Numbered from the stretch's first letter, positions 16,841 through 27,432 are shown. The stretch is 64,000 bases of DNA from CBDBKE01 sp965218055 (GCA_965218055.1 CBDCKA010000002.1:186001-250000); one strand, 5' to 3'. Program-made: numbers and translations. Notes: generated from the letters alone by a model not told the origin.

Positions 16841-19800
16841 TCAGACCGAGTTCCCTGCGAAAGGCCACTCCCTCCAGCCCTGAAGCATGGGGAAATACAG
16901 ACCCAGGCAAATAGGACGGGAATCCATGGGCTGGAGAACGCGTGCGAAGCTTTCTAGCTGAGCGCGATACCGCACCTGCTCATTATCAAGAAATCTTTCC
17001 GGGGCTCCACCGGTGTGAGTTCCCGTCTTGTAGTCGATGATCCACCGCGTGTCACCATCTACGAAGGTCCTGTCCAAGACAAAATGTCGCACTCGCCCTT
17101 CGACGACTGCGGAGAGTGCGTACTCCCGTTCGTCGTGTTCGTGCTGTGAGAGAATCCACCGACCGCGCTCGTCGCCGATCGTATTTTGCAGAGCGAACAC
17201 TACTCGAAACACAGCTTCGTCGAGCTTCTCGCCGTCCAGTCCCTCGGATCGAAGTGCAATACGGAGGATGTCTTCGCTGAAGTCAAGCCGATCCGGAGCG
17301 CGCATCCCCTGAAGCATCCGATGGACAATGATCCCGACCCGTCGCTGAAGTTCGCTCACCCATTCGAAGGTCGGATGGCGTGTCTCGTTGTCTTCCGTCT
17401 CGGACGGCTGCTTCTGTGGTTTCCAAACGATATCGTCAGGTGGAGGGAGAGGCACCCAATCCGTAACCAGGCGTCGGAGTGGGATGCCTTGACGCTCTAC
17501 CGTGGCTGTGTTGTCTTCACCGTCTTCCGGTATATCCAGATCCTTTAACGCATCCGTGAATTCCGGCTCGACCGTTCCCCATATCTTTGCCAAGAGGGCA
17601 CGCGTATCGGGAGCTTTCAACGCCGTGCCTTCACGATCGAGTCGGGCGTGTCCCAGGAGATGTAGATTCTTCCGAGCCCTCGTGGCAGCCACATACAGAA
17701 GACGCGTACTTTCATGAGCGTGTTTCTCCGCGTCAACCTTTCGCAAGTACTCGTAGAGCGAATCCTTGTCGTCGCCGACTTCGTGTATCGGTGCCAGTAA
17801 CAGACGGGACCGATCGCCATCCATGTACTCGAGCCACATCAGCAAACGCGGATCGTCTGGCCGCGTACGGCGCCCCAGACTCGGCAGGATGACCGTGTCG
17901 AACTCCAGCCCCTTGGCCTTGTGAATTGTCAGTAGCTGCAGGTCTTCGCTGGCTTCGACATCGGGAGAAGCGAACAGACGGGTAACATCCTCGGCGAACT
18001 TCTTCTCGTTCCGGATATCCAGGCCGTCGAGCGAATGTTCCAGGAGATCCAGGTAGGCTGCAGCATCTTCCAACTCTGTCCGGGTTTCGAGGCACGCTGG
18101 GCCACCCAGAGCGATCCACACGCCTTCCACCCACCGGCGGACAGGCAGTCTTCCTCGTCGGGCAAGTGCATCGCTGAGAAGAAGGATCAGACGGCCGATG
18201 CGTGTCCTGCCGTCGAGAGGCAAACGGTCTCGTCTCGCGGGATCCTGAAGGAGGTCCCAGACTGCGGCCGTGGAGTCGCCGTTCACCAGCGCTTCAAGAT
18301 CCTCAAGCGTCAGACCGCACCAGGGCGCACGGAGAATCGACAGCCAGGCCAGCCGATTTCCCGGATGCAAGAGCGCCTGTGTGAGTGCCAGCAAATCTTG
18401 GACTACCGGGCGTTCGCCTAAGGCATCGATCTCTACAGCACGAAATTTCTTTCCGCTTCTGCGAAGCGCAGAGACGATACCGAACAGATGACTACGGGCC
18501 AGCACGAGCACGGCGATCGTCTCACCTGGGCTCTTTGATTGCGTTTCATCGATGATTTCGAGAACGCGCTCGGCTTCGGGCTCCAGCTCATCCACCAGAA
18601 ACGGATGCACGCGAACGGCACTGTGAGGACTGTCGGCTTTGAAAGATACTGAGCGTTCGTAAGTCACCGCACTGGTGAACATATCTTCCGTATCCGGGAA
18701 CGCATCGCTCAATGCGCGGTTTACCCATTCCACGAGTCCTGCACTGGAACGAAAATTCACCGAGAGCGTGAGTGGCGTCAACGGGATAGCGCCTATTCCA
18801 TTCGCTCGAGCATGCAGAAAGAGTCCCACTTCCGCTTCGCGAAAGCCGTAGATTGACTGCATTGGATCCCCTACCAAAAACAACGTCCGGCCGTCTTCGG
18901 GCTGCCATTCGCTGGTGAGTCGTGTCAGCAAGTCGTACTGACTCTGGGACGTATCCTGAAACTCATCGATCAGCAGATGCTGGATTCGGCAATCAAGCGC
19001 GAACGCGAGATCGGTGGGAGCTTCGTCCGAGCCCAGAGCGGTTCGTGCTCCGATCGCGATCTCAGTGAAGTCGACACGCCCTTCTTCCTGAAAAACGAGC
19101 CGAAGTTGGCCGACGGCCACGGGCAGCAAGAGCATCAGAGCACCCAGCATGTCCCACTGTGTCTCGTTGAAGCGCGCTGGCGGCAGTGACCGTAACGCGT
19201 GCAATGAAGCGACGACGGTTGGGTCCAATTCGATCTTGCTCAACCGACCCTTGGCCGCACGACCTGCATCGGTTGCCGGAAACCCATCGTTCTTCGTAGG
19301 CTTTAGGCGGCGCGTTCCTTGATTGGTGAGGAACATCTCCGCAAGTCCCAACCAACGAGGCAGCGACTCGATGGCAGCTTCCGGAAAGTCGCGGAGCTCG
19401 GCGCAAGCGTTGAGGGCACTCGCACGGGCTTCGTTTCGAAGGTTCCCAGCTGCGAAGCGGGCGAGTTCAACTGTTTCGGCCGTGAAGCGTTCCGGGAATG
19501 CCGCCACGAGCCGTTGGAGAGCACGCTCGATGACCTGGCCGAGTGATGACTCTAACTCCTCGCGCAGAAAGGCAGGTGCTGGCTTTCCGACCACATGGCG
19601 CAGCCACTGGTCACGACTCCCCAGCACGGTGCTCAACAGGCGCTCGACGGTTCCGACATTGTTGTCCAGGTGTGAGAGAAGTTGCGACAACGCCCCGGAT
19701 ACTTCCGTGGGCGTCCCGTCAGAATCCAACATAGCCAGCGTCCGGCGGGCCGCCTGACGGTACAAATAGCCGATGTCTTCTTCCGGGCGGAGCGGCGCAC

Positions 19801-20209
19801 CCATATGGGAAACCCAGGGCATCTGCCGAACCAGTGTGGCACACAGAGAATCGATTGTCTGAATTCGAAGACGCGATGGATGCTCGGCCAAACGCCAGTT
19901 CAATCTGTCGTTCCGGGTGAGCGCTTCCTGTGCGAGTTTCCACGTGTACTTTTCATGCGGCGACGTGGGTTCCGGTCCCGAGGCGCTCTGGAGGGCTGCG
20001 ATCACCCGGTGGCGCATCTCGGCGGCTGCCTTGCGCGTGAAGGTGATGGCGACGACGGCCTCTGGTTGATCGACTCGGCCCAGCAATGTCAGGAATCGCT
20101 GGATGAGCAGTTCGGTCTTTCCGGAACCTGCCGGCGCCTGGACGATGAATGATCGATTGTGATCGAGCGCCTGCAGACGCTGCGTTTGATCTTGCGCGCG
20201 TTCAGGCAT
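16841..20209 (-). CDS. AddA/RecB-like UvrD helicase-nuclease
   Basis: About 1122 residues from ATG 20207-20209 (MPERAQDQTQRLQALDHNRS). It shows Walker A APAGSGKTELL near residue 25, ITFTRKAAAEMRHR (motif Ia), LLIDEFQDTSQSQ near 415, GDPMQSIYGFREAEVG, HKAKGLEFD near 761 and LLYVAATRARKNL (motif VI). A C-terminal PD-(D/E)xK nuclease has IIDYKTGTH near 1056. This is the AddA/RecB plan: a 3'-5' translocase with its own nuclease, used to process DNA ends. The start overlaps the stop of the AddB-like gene by 8 bp, so the two are made together. An upstream frame extension exists, but the overlap favours this start. Confidence 0.9.
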   Translation of the reverse strand: MPERAQDQTQRLQALDHNRSFIVQAPAGSGKTELLIQRFLTLLGRVDQPEAVVAITFTRKAAAEMRHRVIAALQSASGPEPTSPHEKYTWKLAQEALTRNDRLNWRLAEHPSRLRIQTIDSLCATLVRQMPWVSHMGAPLRPEEDIGYLYRQAARRTLAMLDSDGTPTEVSGALSQLLSHLDNNVGTVERLLSTVLGSRDQWLRHVVGKPAPAFLREELESSLGQVIERALQRLVAAFPERFTAETVELARFAAGNLRNEARASALNACAELRDFPEAAIESLPRWLGLAEMFLTNQGTRRLKPTKNDGFPATDAGRAAKGRLSKIELDPTVVASLHALRSLPPARFNETQWDMLGALMLLLPVAVGQLRLVFQEEGRVDFTEIAIGARTALGSDEAPTDLAFALDCRIQHLLIDEFQDTSQSQYDLLTRLTSEWQPEDGRTLFLVGDPMQSIYGFREAEVGLFLHARANGIGAIPLTPLTLSVNFRSSAGLVEWVNRALSDAFPDTEDMFTSAVTYERSVSFKADSPHSAVRVHPFLVDELEPEAERVLEIIDETQSKSPGETIAVLVLARSHLFGIVSALRRSGKKFRAVEIDALGERPVVQDLLALTQALLHPGNRLAWLSILRAPWCGLTLEDLEALVNGDSTAAVWDLLQDPARRDRLPLDGRTRIGRLILLLSDALARRGRLPVRRWVEGVWIALGGPACLETRTELEDAAAYLDLLEHSLDGLDIRNEKKFAEDVTRLFASPDVEASEDLQLLTIHKAKGLEFDTVILPSLGRRTRPDDPRLLMWLEYMDGDRSRLLLAPIHEVGDDKDSLYEYLRKVDAEKHAHESTRLLYVAATRARKNLHLLGHARLDREGTALKAPDTRALLAKIWGTVEPEFTDALKDLDIPEDGEDNTATVERQGIPLRRLVTDWVPLPPPDDIVWKPQKQPSETEDNETRHPTFEWVSELQRRVGIIVHRMLQGMRAPDRLDFSEDILRIALRSEGLDGEKLDEAVFRVVFALQNTIGDERGRWILSQHEHDEREYALSAVVEGRVRHFVLDRTFVDGDTRWIIDYKTGTHTGGAPERFLDNEQVRYRAQLESFARVLQPMDSRPICLGLYFPMLQGWREWPFAGNSV

Positions 20210-22844
20210 CGTCGTCACGCTCCGACTGATGGTCGGCTTGGCCGATCCGGCAAAGTGTTGGCAATGCACAGTACCTGCAAGTGCGGTGGCGGTCCTTGGG
20301 GTCGACCATGGCTCGTCCCGCTCGAAAGTCCTGGCCTAGTTGATCCAGGACATTCCGCCACTCTTCAATCGTATGGCCTAGTGGCGGCTGGCCGTCGGGT
20401 ACCCTGATGCCGGGAATAATGCCCTCGGAGTGAGCCAGACCTCGAAAGCCGACTTTCCCGGTCTTGAGCCTGCCGAAGAAGACACCTGCCACCAGAAAGT
20501 CCGCTGTAACAGCGTAGATGGGGAGTTGCGGTTCATCCGGCCTCGGGCCCTCCCAATCGGATGGGCTGCACTCACTAGTCTTGTAGTCCAGGATGACCAG
20601 TTCCCCATCTTCGAGACGATCCACGCGGTCGGCGCGGATATGCAAGTCGATGCCGCCTACTGTCACACGCCGCCTTTCTTCCTGTTCGAGCATCGTGAAG
20701 GGCTGCCGTTCTCTTTCGAGAAGCAGCCACTTTCCAATTACGCGTTCGAGTCGCGCTTGTTCGATGGCAGCAAACCGAGGGCTTCGGAGGGCCCGGCGGT
20801 TCGCGGACAAGTTCTGGATCTCCACGCCGACGCTCGTCCGGACGATGTCCGCCAGCCGGCCCTCAGCCGTCGACAGTAGTCCCTCGTGGGATTGCAGCTG
20901 CTGCCAAATCTGCTCGAGAATGCGATGAATCACTTGACCCCTGTCGAGGGCGCTCAATCCAGGTTCCGGCTGATCCGGCGCCTTTGCTCCTAGGCGCAAC
21001 TCGGCAAACGCCTTGAACGGGCATGCCGCCTGAAGCTTGAAGAGGGAGGTCCCGCCCTTGAGTGAGGCATCGCCGCACGGCGGTCCACTGTGGTCCTCCA
21101 GCGTTTCCATCACGGAAGAGCGTTGAAGTTGCTCGACGTGACGGGCCGAAGCCAGAAGGCCCAGTTCGCCAAGCGAAACCTCCGGCAACGCGGCAAAGAG
21201 AGGGCTGATCCTCAAATCGGAATCGCCTTCCCGTTCGGGATAGCTCACGACGACGGTTGGAGCGCTCGACAAGAGGCGGGCGGTGAGAGTCTTGGCAAAC
21301 TCCAGTTCCTGGTCCGGCGACGAACGAGGCAGGTTGAAACGACGCTGCAGGCGAAACGGCAAGAAGGGATCGGGCGCAGGCGCTGCCGGCCACGCATTGT
21401 CGTGCATCCCCATAATCCAGAGTCGGTCGAAGCGTAGGCCCGAGGCTTCGAATACACCCAGAATCTGGACAGGTGCCGGCTCGGACTCCGGTTGAAACTG
21501 TCTGAGTGAAGCCAGGCGCCTCATCATGCCGACGGCGGTGCCCAGCGGGATGCGTCCAGAGATACTATCGAGTCCGGCCAGTTCGGAAAACAACTCATTC
21601 CAGACCTCAAGGGTTTGGTACTCAGTGCTGTCGAGGCCTCGATCTCCGGGCCATCCGATCTCCTGTAGAAACCGAGATAGGACAGGAGCCCAGTCGCTGG
21701 GCATCTGCGAAGTCTGCAGTGCCTTGTACTGCTCCATCCACGACCGGAGCTGGGACGCGAGCCTGGGACACCGGCACGAAGCATCGCCAGCATCGGCCAA
21801 CTCGATGATGTCCATCAGCGATACGTGAGGCTCTCCAAGAGAACGCAAGGCTACATCCAGCAGGGCTCGGCTCGTCAATTCATCTTCAGCACCATGAACA
21901 AAAGGGGACCGCACAAGTCGCCCAGCGATCTCGATAGGAATCTCCTGAGGGTCCGTTGCAAAGGCCAGGAAGGCCGTCTCAATGATCGGATATTCGCAGA
22001 CAGGTAGTCCGAGAGAGATGTTGAAGAGCCGCCTCGGGTCCAGGTCCGGTCGCAGCCGAGTGCGGGGATGGAACTCCTCGGCGAAAACACGCTCGATCTG
22101 GCTGCGGCATTGGCTCAGGTCGGGAACGATGACGCCGATCCTGAACTCCGGGGCGGTGGCGTTCGGATCACCTTCCAGAGTGCGGCGTGCCCATTCGGCG
22201 GCAGCACGAATTTCACGATTGCCATCAGTCAGGCCCAGGCAGACGGCGTTGCCGACGGCATCGGGGAGTTTGCGCTCCTGGACTTTGGCCCCCCGCCAGA
22301 CGAGGGAGTCAAACAATCGCTGCTGGACAGGTGTTGGTTCAAGAAATCCTTTAATTTCAATATTTTCTTGGACTTGAACCTCTCCCCGGCCGATGAGATC
22401 TGCGACAAATGCTGGAAGTTCGGCACCTGAGAACCACCCGTTCTCGAAGCACCGGCGACGGAACTCCCGGGCCCACAGGTGGAAAGTCTCGGAGTCGGCG
22501 GAATCCTTCCACTCTGCGGCGTCCAGCGGAAGGGTCCAGGCACACAGAAGATTCCAGGAGTCACAGACTGCTTCGGCGGTCGCGGTTACTTCCAGCAGTA
22601 GATTCTCAGCCCCTGAACGAACGATATCTTCCCAAATTGCACGTTCTTCGGCTGGCCGGAGGAGGCGCTGGGTTGTCTCGGCGTGCCCAGAATACAACCA
22701 GTTCGTCCACAGCTCTGATAGCCACGCCGACAACGGCAAGATACGGGCTGTCGGCCAGGAGGGAAGGCCTGCAGCTTCCTGTTTGCGGTCGTATTCGTGC
22801 CGGAGTTCGCGGGCGAGTCGGGTGGTCGCAGTTATGACGTTCAT
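20202..22844 (-). CDS. AddB-like iron-sulfur nuclease, partner of the AddA-like helicase
   Basis: 880 residues from ATG 22842-22844 (MNVITATTRLARELRHEYDR). The N-terminal half resembles the inactivated helicase fold of AddB. The C-terminal nuclease has VDRLEDGELVILDYKTSE near residue 750. A cysteine (AACPFKAFAELRL, near 605) and three more in CRYCALPTLC near 857 fit the AddB-type 4Fe-4S cluster. It matches my memory of the family called probable DNA repair protein (TIGR03623). An in-frame extension to 23033 exists, but the family begins at MNVITAT. It overlaps the helicase gene by 8 bp; both likely form one end-resection complex. Confidence 0.85.
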   Translation of the reverse strand: MNVITATTRLARELRHEYDRKQEAAGLPSWPTARILPLSAWLSELWTNWLYSGHAETTQRLLRPAEERAIWEDIVRSGAENLLLEVTATAEAVCDSWNLLCAWTLPLDAAEWKDSADSETFHLWAREFRRRCFENGWFSGAELPAFVADLIGRGEVQVQENIEIKGFLEPTPVQQRLFDSLVWRGAKVQERKLPDAVGNAVCLGLTDGNREIRAAAEWARRTLEGDPNATAPEFRIGVIVPDLSQCRSQIERVFAEEFHPRTRLRPDLDPRRLFNISLGLPVCEYPIIETAFLAFATDPQEIPIEIAGRLVRSPFVHGAEDELTSRALLDVALRSLGEPHVSLMDIIELADAGDASCRCPRLASQLRSWMEQYKALQTSQMPSDWAPVLSRFLQEIGWPGDRGLDSTEYQTLEVWNELFSELAGLDSISGRIPLGTAVGMMRRLASLRQFQPESEPAPVQILGVFEASGLRFDRLWIMGMHDNAWPAAPAPDPFLPFRLQRRFNLPRSSPDQELEFAKTLTARLLSSAPTVVVSYPEREGDSDLRISPLFAALPEVSLGELGLLASARHVEQLQRSSVMETLEDHSGPPCGDASLKGGTSLFKLQAACPFKAFAELRLGAKAPDQPEPGLSALDRGQVIHRILEQIWQQLQSHEGLLSTAEGRLADIVRTSVGVEIQNLSANRRALRSPRFAAIEQARLERVIGKWLLLERERQPFTMLEQEERRRVTVGGIDLHIRADRVDRLEDGELVILDYKTSECSPSDWEGPRPDEPQLPIYAVTADFLVAGVFFGRLKTGKVGFRGLAHSEGIIPGIRVPDGQPPLGHTIEEWRNVLDQLGQDFRAGRAMVDPKDRHRTCRYCALPTLCRIGQADHQSERDDDA

Positions 22845-23287
22845 GCTCGGAAGGTCCAGTCTAACGCGATCGGCCAACGGAGGGAGCGGCGCGACCGGTC
22901 GGTTGCTTGAACGACTCGTCTCACGGGTACGAACCCGTCCAACGGCGTTAGGACAGGCTGACCAGCATCGGCTCAACCCAATGTCCGCGAATAACCAGGT
23001 GGTCCGCTCGGAGTCGTGAATCAGCATTATCAAGCATTTCCATTAGATCTGTCACCGAACAAAAGAGTTTGGTTGGCCGAAGATTTCCGCTAGCATAGCG
23101 GTACCGAAAAGCCTGGCGCGTCATGGGGATTTTGGGTTTCTATAGGGCTGCCCAGAACCTCGACCGAGATAGGGCACTTGATCGAGATTGCTCCTCGGCG
23201 ATCATGCACTAGAATCGTGATTTGAGCTGCTCGATCTGACGCTGCCAATCGTCAAGACGACGGCAGTATTCGCGCAGGAGCGATCTA
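22845..23287. other. Divergent intergenic region between the AddB-like and KTSC genes
   Basis: About 440 bp that must hold the promoters for both divergent units. The in-frame extension of the AddB-like gene covers 22845-23033 but shows no domain. No clear promoter boxes or hairpins were picked out by eye. Confidence 0.4.
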
Positions 23288-23515
23288 ATGGAACGCTACG
23301 GAAATGTTGGAGGAGACTCGGGCGTTGCTGCGTATGAGAGCGGAGCGGACTTCATTAGAGTCCAGTTCTCTGATGGTGGCAGCTATCTATACACGTACGA
23401 TGTTACTGGACGCGAAAACGTCGAACGGATGAAGCAACTAGCAAGTAGCGGCCACGGACTCAACTCGTTTATCAACACGACAGTTCATAAAGCATATGCT
23501 CGGAAGGAGCGCTAG
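23288..23515 (+). CDS. KTSC-domain small protein
   Basis: 75 residues. The core YLYTYDVTGRENVERMKQLA followed by SSGHGLNSFINTTVHKAYARK matches the KTSC domain, a small alpha/beta fold found alone or fused to lysyl-tRNA synthetase-like and other proteins. The ATG at 23288 follows CAGGAGCGATCT, an acceptable ribosome site. It is the first gene of a plus-strand run leading to the SbcD-like gene 66 bp downstream. Its biochemical role is unknown, with nucleic acid binding often proposed. Confidence 0.75.
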   Translation: MERYGNVGGDSGVAAYESGADFIRVQFSDGGSYLYTYDVTGRENVERMKQLASSGHGLNSFINTTVHKAYARKER

Positions 23516-23581
23516 CTCACGATCCGTACCACGTATAGCTTCCGACGGCTTTGTGCCCAGAGAACCAGTTGAAGGTATCCT

Positions 23582-24724
23582 ATGGGAATAAGGTTTCTGC
23601 ACACTTCCGACTGGCAAATTGGCAAGGTTTTCCGATTCGTTGACGACGCTACCGCGGGGCTACTTCAGGAAGCGCGACTGAAGGCGATAACGCGCTTGGG
23701 AGAGCTTGCCTGCAAGTACGGTGTCTGCTACGCCCTGGTTGCCGGCGATGTCTATGACATGGAGGCCCTGTCTCCGCGCTCGCTCAACCAGCCTCTTGAG
23801 CGGATGCGTGGCTTTATCGATGTCCAATGGCACCTGCTGCCCGGCAACCATGATCCATATCGCTCTAACAGACTCTGGGATCAGCTTCTCCGCAAAGGTC
23901 TGCCTGACAACGTCCATGTCCATATCACGCCAGAGCCGGTGGTCCTTGAGGACAATGCTGCGATTCTGTTGCCAGCGCCGTTGCGCTACCGGCGGATGCT
24001 TGATGATCCGACCGCCTATATGGATGATGCGGAATCTCCAGAGGGCATGATCCGCATCGGCCTGGCCCACGGCACGGTGACCAGATTCAGTTCCGATGAC
24101 AAGGACGTGCCCAACTACATCGCTCCAGACCGGCCAAATCGTGCCGGCTTGTCCTATCTTGCCCTTGGCGATTGGCACGGCCAAAAGAAGATCAATGACC
24201 GGTGCTGGTATAGCGGTACGCCGGAGATGGACGCCTTTGACGTGATCGGCGGCGGGCAGGCGTTGCTCGTGGACCTAGAAGGGCCGGGCGCGGCCCCCAC
24301 CGTCACGCCGATTCCGACAGGGTATTACACCTGGACTAGGCTGACCGAACAGATCAATGGCCGCGAGGACGTCGAGCACCTTGCCGAAAAGCTGCGCAGT
24401 TCCGCTAAGGAGCTGGACCGGGTTCTGCTCCATTTGGCGGTGGAAGGTACCCTGTCCCTGGAGGATCGCCAGTATTTCCAGGAGCAGATCGTTGACGGCG
24501 TTTCAGCGGCGTTCTGCTTCATGCGCGTCGACGCTCGCCGACTGTTCCCGCAGCCGACGGCCGAAGACCTTGATCAGATCGACCACGCCGGATTCGTACG
24601 CACGGCCGCTGAAAGGCTAAGGCAACTGGCCGAAGAAGGTGATGAGGCGGATAGCGGTATCGCCGCCGAGGCCCTGCAACGCCTTTATATCGAGCATATG
24701 AAGCTACAGGGAGGGGGCGAGTGA
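23582..24724 (+). CDS. SbcD/YhaO-like DNA-repair phosphoesterase
   Basis: 380 residues with all five metallophosphoesterase motifs: SDWQIGK (residues 9-15), GDVYD near 55, GNHD near 90, GLAHG near 160 and GDWHG near 196. These bind two metal ions and hydrolyse DNA phosphodiester bonds in SbcD/Mre11. The sequence opens GIRFLHTSDWQIGKVF as in SbcD/YhaO. Its TGA overlaps the GTG start of the ATPase gene (24721-24724), the usual sign of a nuclease-ATPase complex. ATG start with GAAGG upstream. Longer than minimal Mre11 catalytic domains, with a capping C-terminal part. Confidence 0.88.
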   Translation: MGIRFLHTSDWQIGKVFRFVDDATAGLLQEARLKAITRLGELACKYGVCYALVAGDVYDMEALSPRSLNQPLERMRGFIDVQWHLLPGNHDPYRSNRLWDQLLRKGLPDNVHVHITPEPVVLEDNAAILLPAPLRYRRMLDDPTAYMDDAESPEGMIRIGLAHGTVTRFSSDDKDVPNYIAPDRPNRAGLSYLALGDWHGQKKINDRCWYSGTPEMDAFDVIGGGQALLVDLEGPGAAPTVTPIPTGYYTWTRLTEQINGREDVEHLAEKLRSSAKELDRVLLHLAVEGTLSLEDRQYFQEQIVDGVSAAFCFMRVDARRLFPQPTAEDLDQIDHAGFVRTAAERLRQLAEEGDEADSGIAAEALQRLYIEHMKLQGGGE

Positions 24725-27432
24725 AACTCCGATCCCTTGCCCTCAACCAGTTCAAGAAATTTACGATCCCGACGCGCCTGGACGGCATCGAGGACAGGCT
24801 GAACGTGGTCGTCGGCCCCAACGAAATGGGCAAATCGACTCTGCTCGATGCGTTGCGGGCCGCCCTCTTCGAAAAATACAACTCCAAGGCCCAGCCCATC
24901 ACTGCCTTGCAGAATGATCGCAACCAAGCCGGGCCCGTGGTCGAACTGGCTTTCGAGCTTGATGACGGGCTCTACCGGATCACCAAGCGATTTGTAAAGA
25001 AGCCCTATGCTCGCCTGTCCTGTCCGGACGGGCGCACTTTGGAAGGCGACTCTGCCGAGGACACGCTTCGCAACCTCCTTGGTTCCGACGAGCCCGGCAA
25101 GACGGGGGCGAAGCCGGAAACCCTCGGCATGTGGAATGTCCTGTGGGTGCAGCAGGGTCAGCCCGTCGGTCCCCTCTCTCTTCCGGACAGCGCCCGGTCT
25201 AACCTTCACAGCGCCCTTGAATCGGAAGTCGGTACCGTGCTAGGTGGCCGCCGAGGCCGAGCGCTTCCACAGGCCATTGAGAAACACCTAGGCGAACTGG
25301 TTACCGGCACTACCGGCCGGCCGCGCGGCGCGTATAAAGAGCTGGTCGATCGCGTGGAGTCACTCCGAGAACAGCTTGATGACTTGCGTACCCGACGCCA
25401 CGAGCTATCCCAAACGCTCGACGATCTCGAAGGCGCACAGGATACACTCGCGCGTCTCTCTTCCGGCGTCCGTGACCAGAGAGACCAGAAGGAGCTTGAC
25501 GAGGCGCGGCAACGCCACAGCCAACTTGCCGAACTGGAAACCCGCATAGAGGCCGCATCCACCGAACTGGAACTCAGGAAACGCAATCTTCAACAGGCTG
25601 AGCAGGCGGCGGCCGGGCGGCAGCAACTGACGGACGATGTCAAGAAGGAGGAAGCTGCCCTCGAAGAGACCGGCAAGCAGCTGGCGGAGGTTCGTGAGCA
25701 GGCAAAGAAAGCCCGATCCCGTCTCGATGAGTTGCGGGCCAGCGCGCGCGGATCGGAGGCGGCTGTGACCAAAGCTGATGAAGCCGTCTCCCGGCAGCGT
25801 CGCGTCGTTGGTACGGTAGAGCGCCAAGCCCGGATTCGTGAGCTTGAGAAACGGTACGAGAAGGCGCAGGGCGCCGAAAAGCGTCAGCGCGAAGCCCAGC
25901 TGGCCGCCGCTGCCGTTCTGGTTACGGATGAGGCGATCGACGCAATACGTAAAGCCGCGAAAGGACTTGAGACTATCCAAAGCCGCCTCGGCGCGGCCGC
26001 CACGCTCATATCCTTCGACATGACACCGAACGGGTTGTCCGGCATCAAGGTTGACGGAGAGCCGCTGACACCTGAACAGCCGTCCGTTCAAGCGGTCACA
26101 CCGGCTACCATCACCATTCCGGATCGCGGTCGGATCATGATCGAGCCGGCCATCAAGGATCGTGACAGGCTGCTGCGCCAGCAACGCAACGCCAAGACCA
26201 CGCTAAGGGAGGCACTTGAGGAGACCGGTGCCAAAACCGTTACCGATGCTGAAGACCAGTACGCCAAGCGCCAAAAGCTCCTGCAGGCCGCTGAGCTTGC
26301 CCGCCAGGAGGCCGAATTGCACGCACCCGCCACGGACAACTATGAGGCCGGGGCGCAGGCGCTTGCCGACTACGTCGAAGGTTTGCGGCAAGTCCTCAAG
26401 CGCGAGATGGACGACCTCCAATCGCAAGCAATGCCGACGCAACAGGACGCCGAATCGGCATTGCGGACCACTCAGGGTCAGGCCGACGAGGCACGCAGTG
26501 GGCTGGATACCGCTCGTGCCGCGTTAAGCGGGCCCGAGGAAACGCTGAGCCAGCTTCAGACCGAACTGGGCACCGTCAAGGCTCGGTGCGATGACAGCAA
26601 CGAGCGGCTCGAAAACCTACGAAGACAGCTTGCCGACGCGGAACAGACGCTCCCAGACGATGAGCTTCAGGCTGCCATCAGAGCGGCCCGCACCGCCCTG
26701 TCAGAGCAGGAAACGGCCATTGCCAGCCTTGCGCTGCAGCGCACAGATGAGATGCTGCCGCAATTGGAGGCGCGCATCGATCGTCTCGAAAAGGCCCTTC
26801 AGGACAGGCGCGACAAACGTGCCAATCTGAAGGAGCAGATCGCCGGATTAAAATCGCGCGTCGAGGCGGCTGAAGGTGTCGGGCTCGACGAGGCAATTGA
26901 GCGAAAGACACGTGAATTAGAACTCTGCGAGGAAGAGCGCAGGCGCGCGGACCGTGAAGTGCATATCCTCAGACTTTTGTTATCTACGTTGCGCACTGCC
27001 GAGCAGGAGGCCAAGGAGAGGCATCTCTCCCCAGTACTGAGTCGCGTTCGCCCTTACCTACAGCTTCTCTTTCCCGGTGCTGACATCCGCATAGATGAAA
27101 ACCTCCATATTACAGGGGTCGTGAGAGAGGCCGGTTACGAAGAAGCCTTCCACCACTTGAGCATAGGCACACAGGAGCAGATCGCCGTGTTGGTGCGTCT
27201 TGCCTTTGCGGAAATGCTCGTTGAACAAGGTCATCCGGCAACTGTCATTCTCGATGACGCCCTTGTATTTTCGGACGACCGCCGCATGAGCCGCATGTTC
27301 GATATTCTTAACATGGCAGCGCGAAACATTCAGATTATCATTCTGACGTGCCGGGAACAGCTTTTCGAAGAAATTGGAGGACAGCAATTGTCGTTACAGC
27401 CTGGAAACGCAGAGGAGCTTGTCTCGGCGTGA
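24721..27432 (+). CDS. SbcC/YhaN-like coiled-coil ATPase
   Basis: 903 residues. Walker A GPNEMGKSTLLDALRA is near residue 36. A coiled-coil region rich in Glu/Ala/Arg/Leu covers roughly 200-790. The ABC signature LSIGTQEQ is near 813 and Walker B VILDDALVFSDD near 843. With the SbcD-like protein it should form an Mre11-Rad50-type complex that trims DNA ends and hairpins. No CxxC zinc hook is present in the coiled coil, as in YhaN and unlike canonical SbcC. It starts at GTG 24721 inside the upstream stop. Confidence 0.85.
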   Translation: MKLRSLALNQFKKFTIPTRLDGIEDRLNVVVGPNEMGKSTLLDALRAALFEKYNSKAQPITALQNDRNQAGPVVELAFELDDGLYRITKRFVKKPYARLSCPDGRTLEGDSAEDTLRNLLGSDEPGKTGAKPETLGMWNVLWVQQGQPVGPLSLPDSARSNLHSALESEVGTVLGGRRGRALPQAIEKHLGELVTGTTGRPRGAYKELVDRVESLREQLDDLRTRRHELSQTLDDLEGAQDTLARLSSGVRDQRDQKELDEARQRHSQLAELETRIEAASTELELRKRNLQQAEQAAAGRQQLTDDVKKEEAALEETGKQLAEVREQAKKARSRLDELRASARGSEAAVTKADEAVSRQRRVVGTVERQARIRELEKRYEKAQGAEKRQREAQLAAAAVLVTDEAIDAIRKAAKGLETIQSRLGAAATLISFDMTPNGLSGIKVDGEPLTPEQPSVQAVTPATITIPDRGRIMIEPAIKDRDRLLRQQRNAKTTLREALEETGAKTVTDAEDQYAKRQKLLQAAELARQEAELHAPATDNYEAGAQALADYVEGLRQVLKREMDDLQSQAMPTQQDAESALRTTQGQADEARSGLDTARAALSGPEETLSQLQTELGTVKARCDDSNERLENLRRQLADAEQTLPDDELQAAIRAARTALSEQETAIASLALQRTDEMLPQLEARIDRLEKALQDRRDKRANLKEQIAGLKSRVEAAEGVGLDEAIERKTRELELCEEERRRADREVHILRLLLSTLRTAEQEAKERHLSPVLSRVRPYLQLLFPGADIRIDENLHITGVVREAGYEEAFHHLSIGTQEQIAVLVRLAFAEMLVEQGHPATVILDDALVFSDDRRMSRMFDILNMAARNIQIIILTCREQLFEEIGGQQLSLQPGNAEELVSA

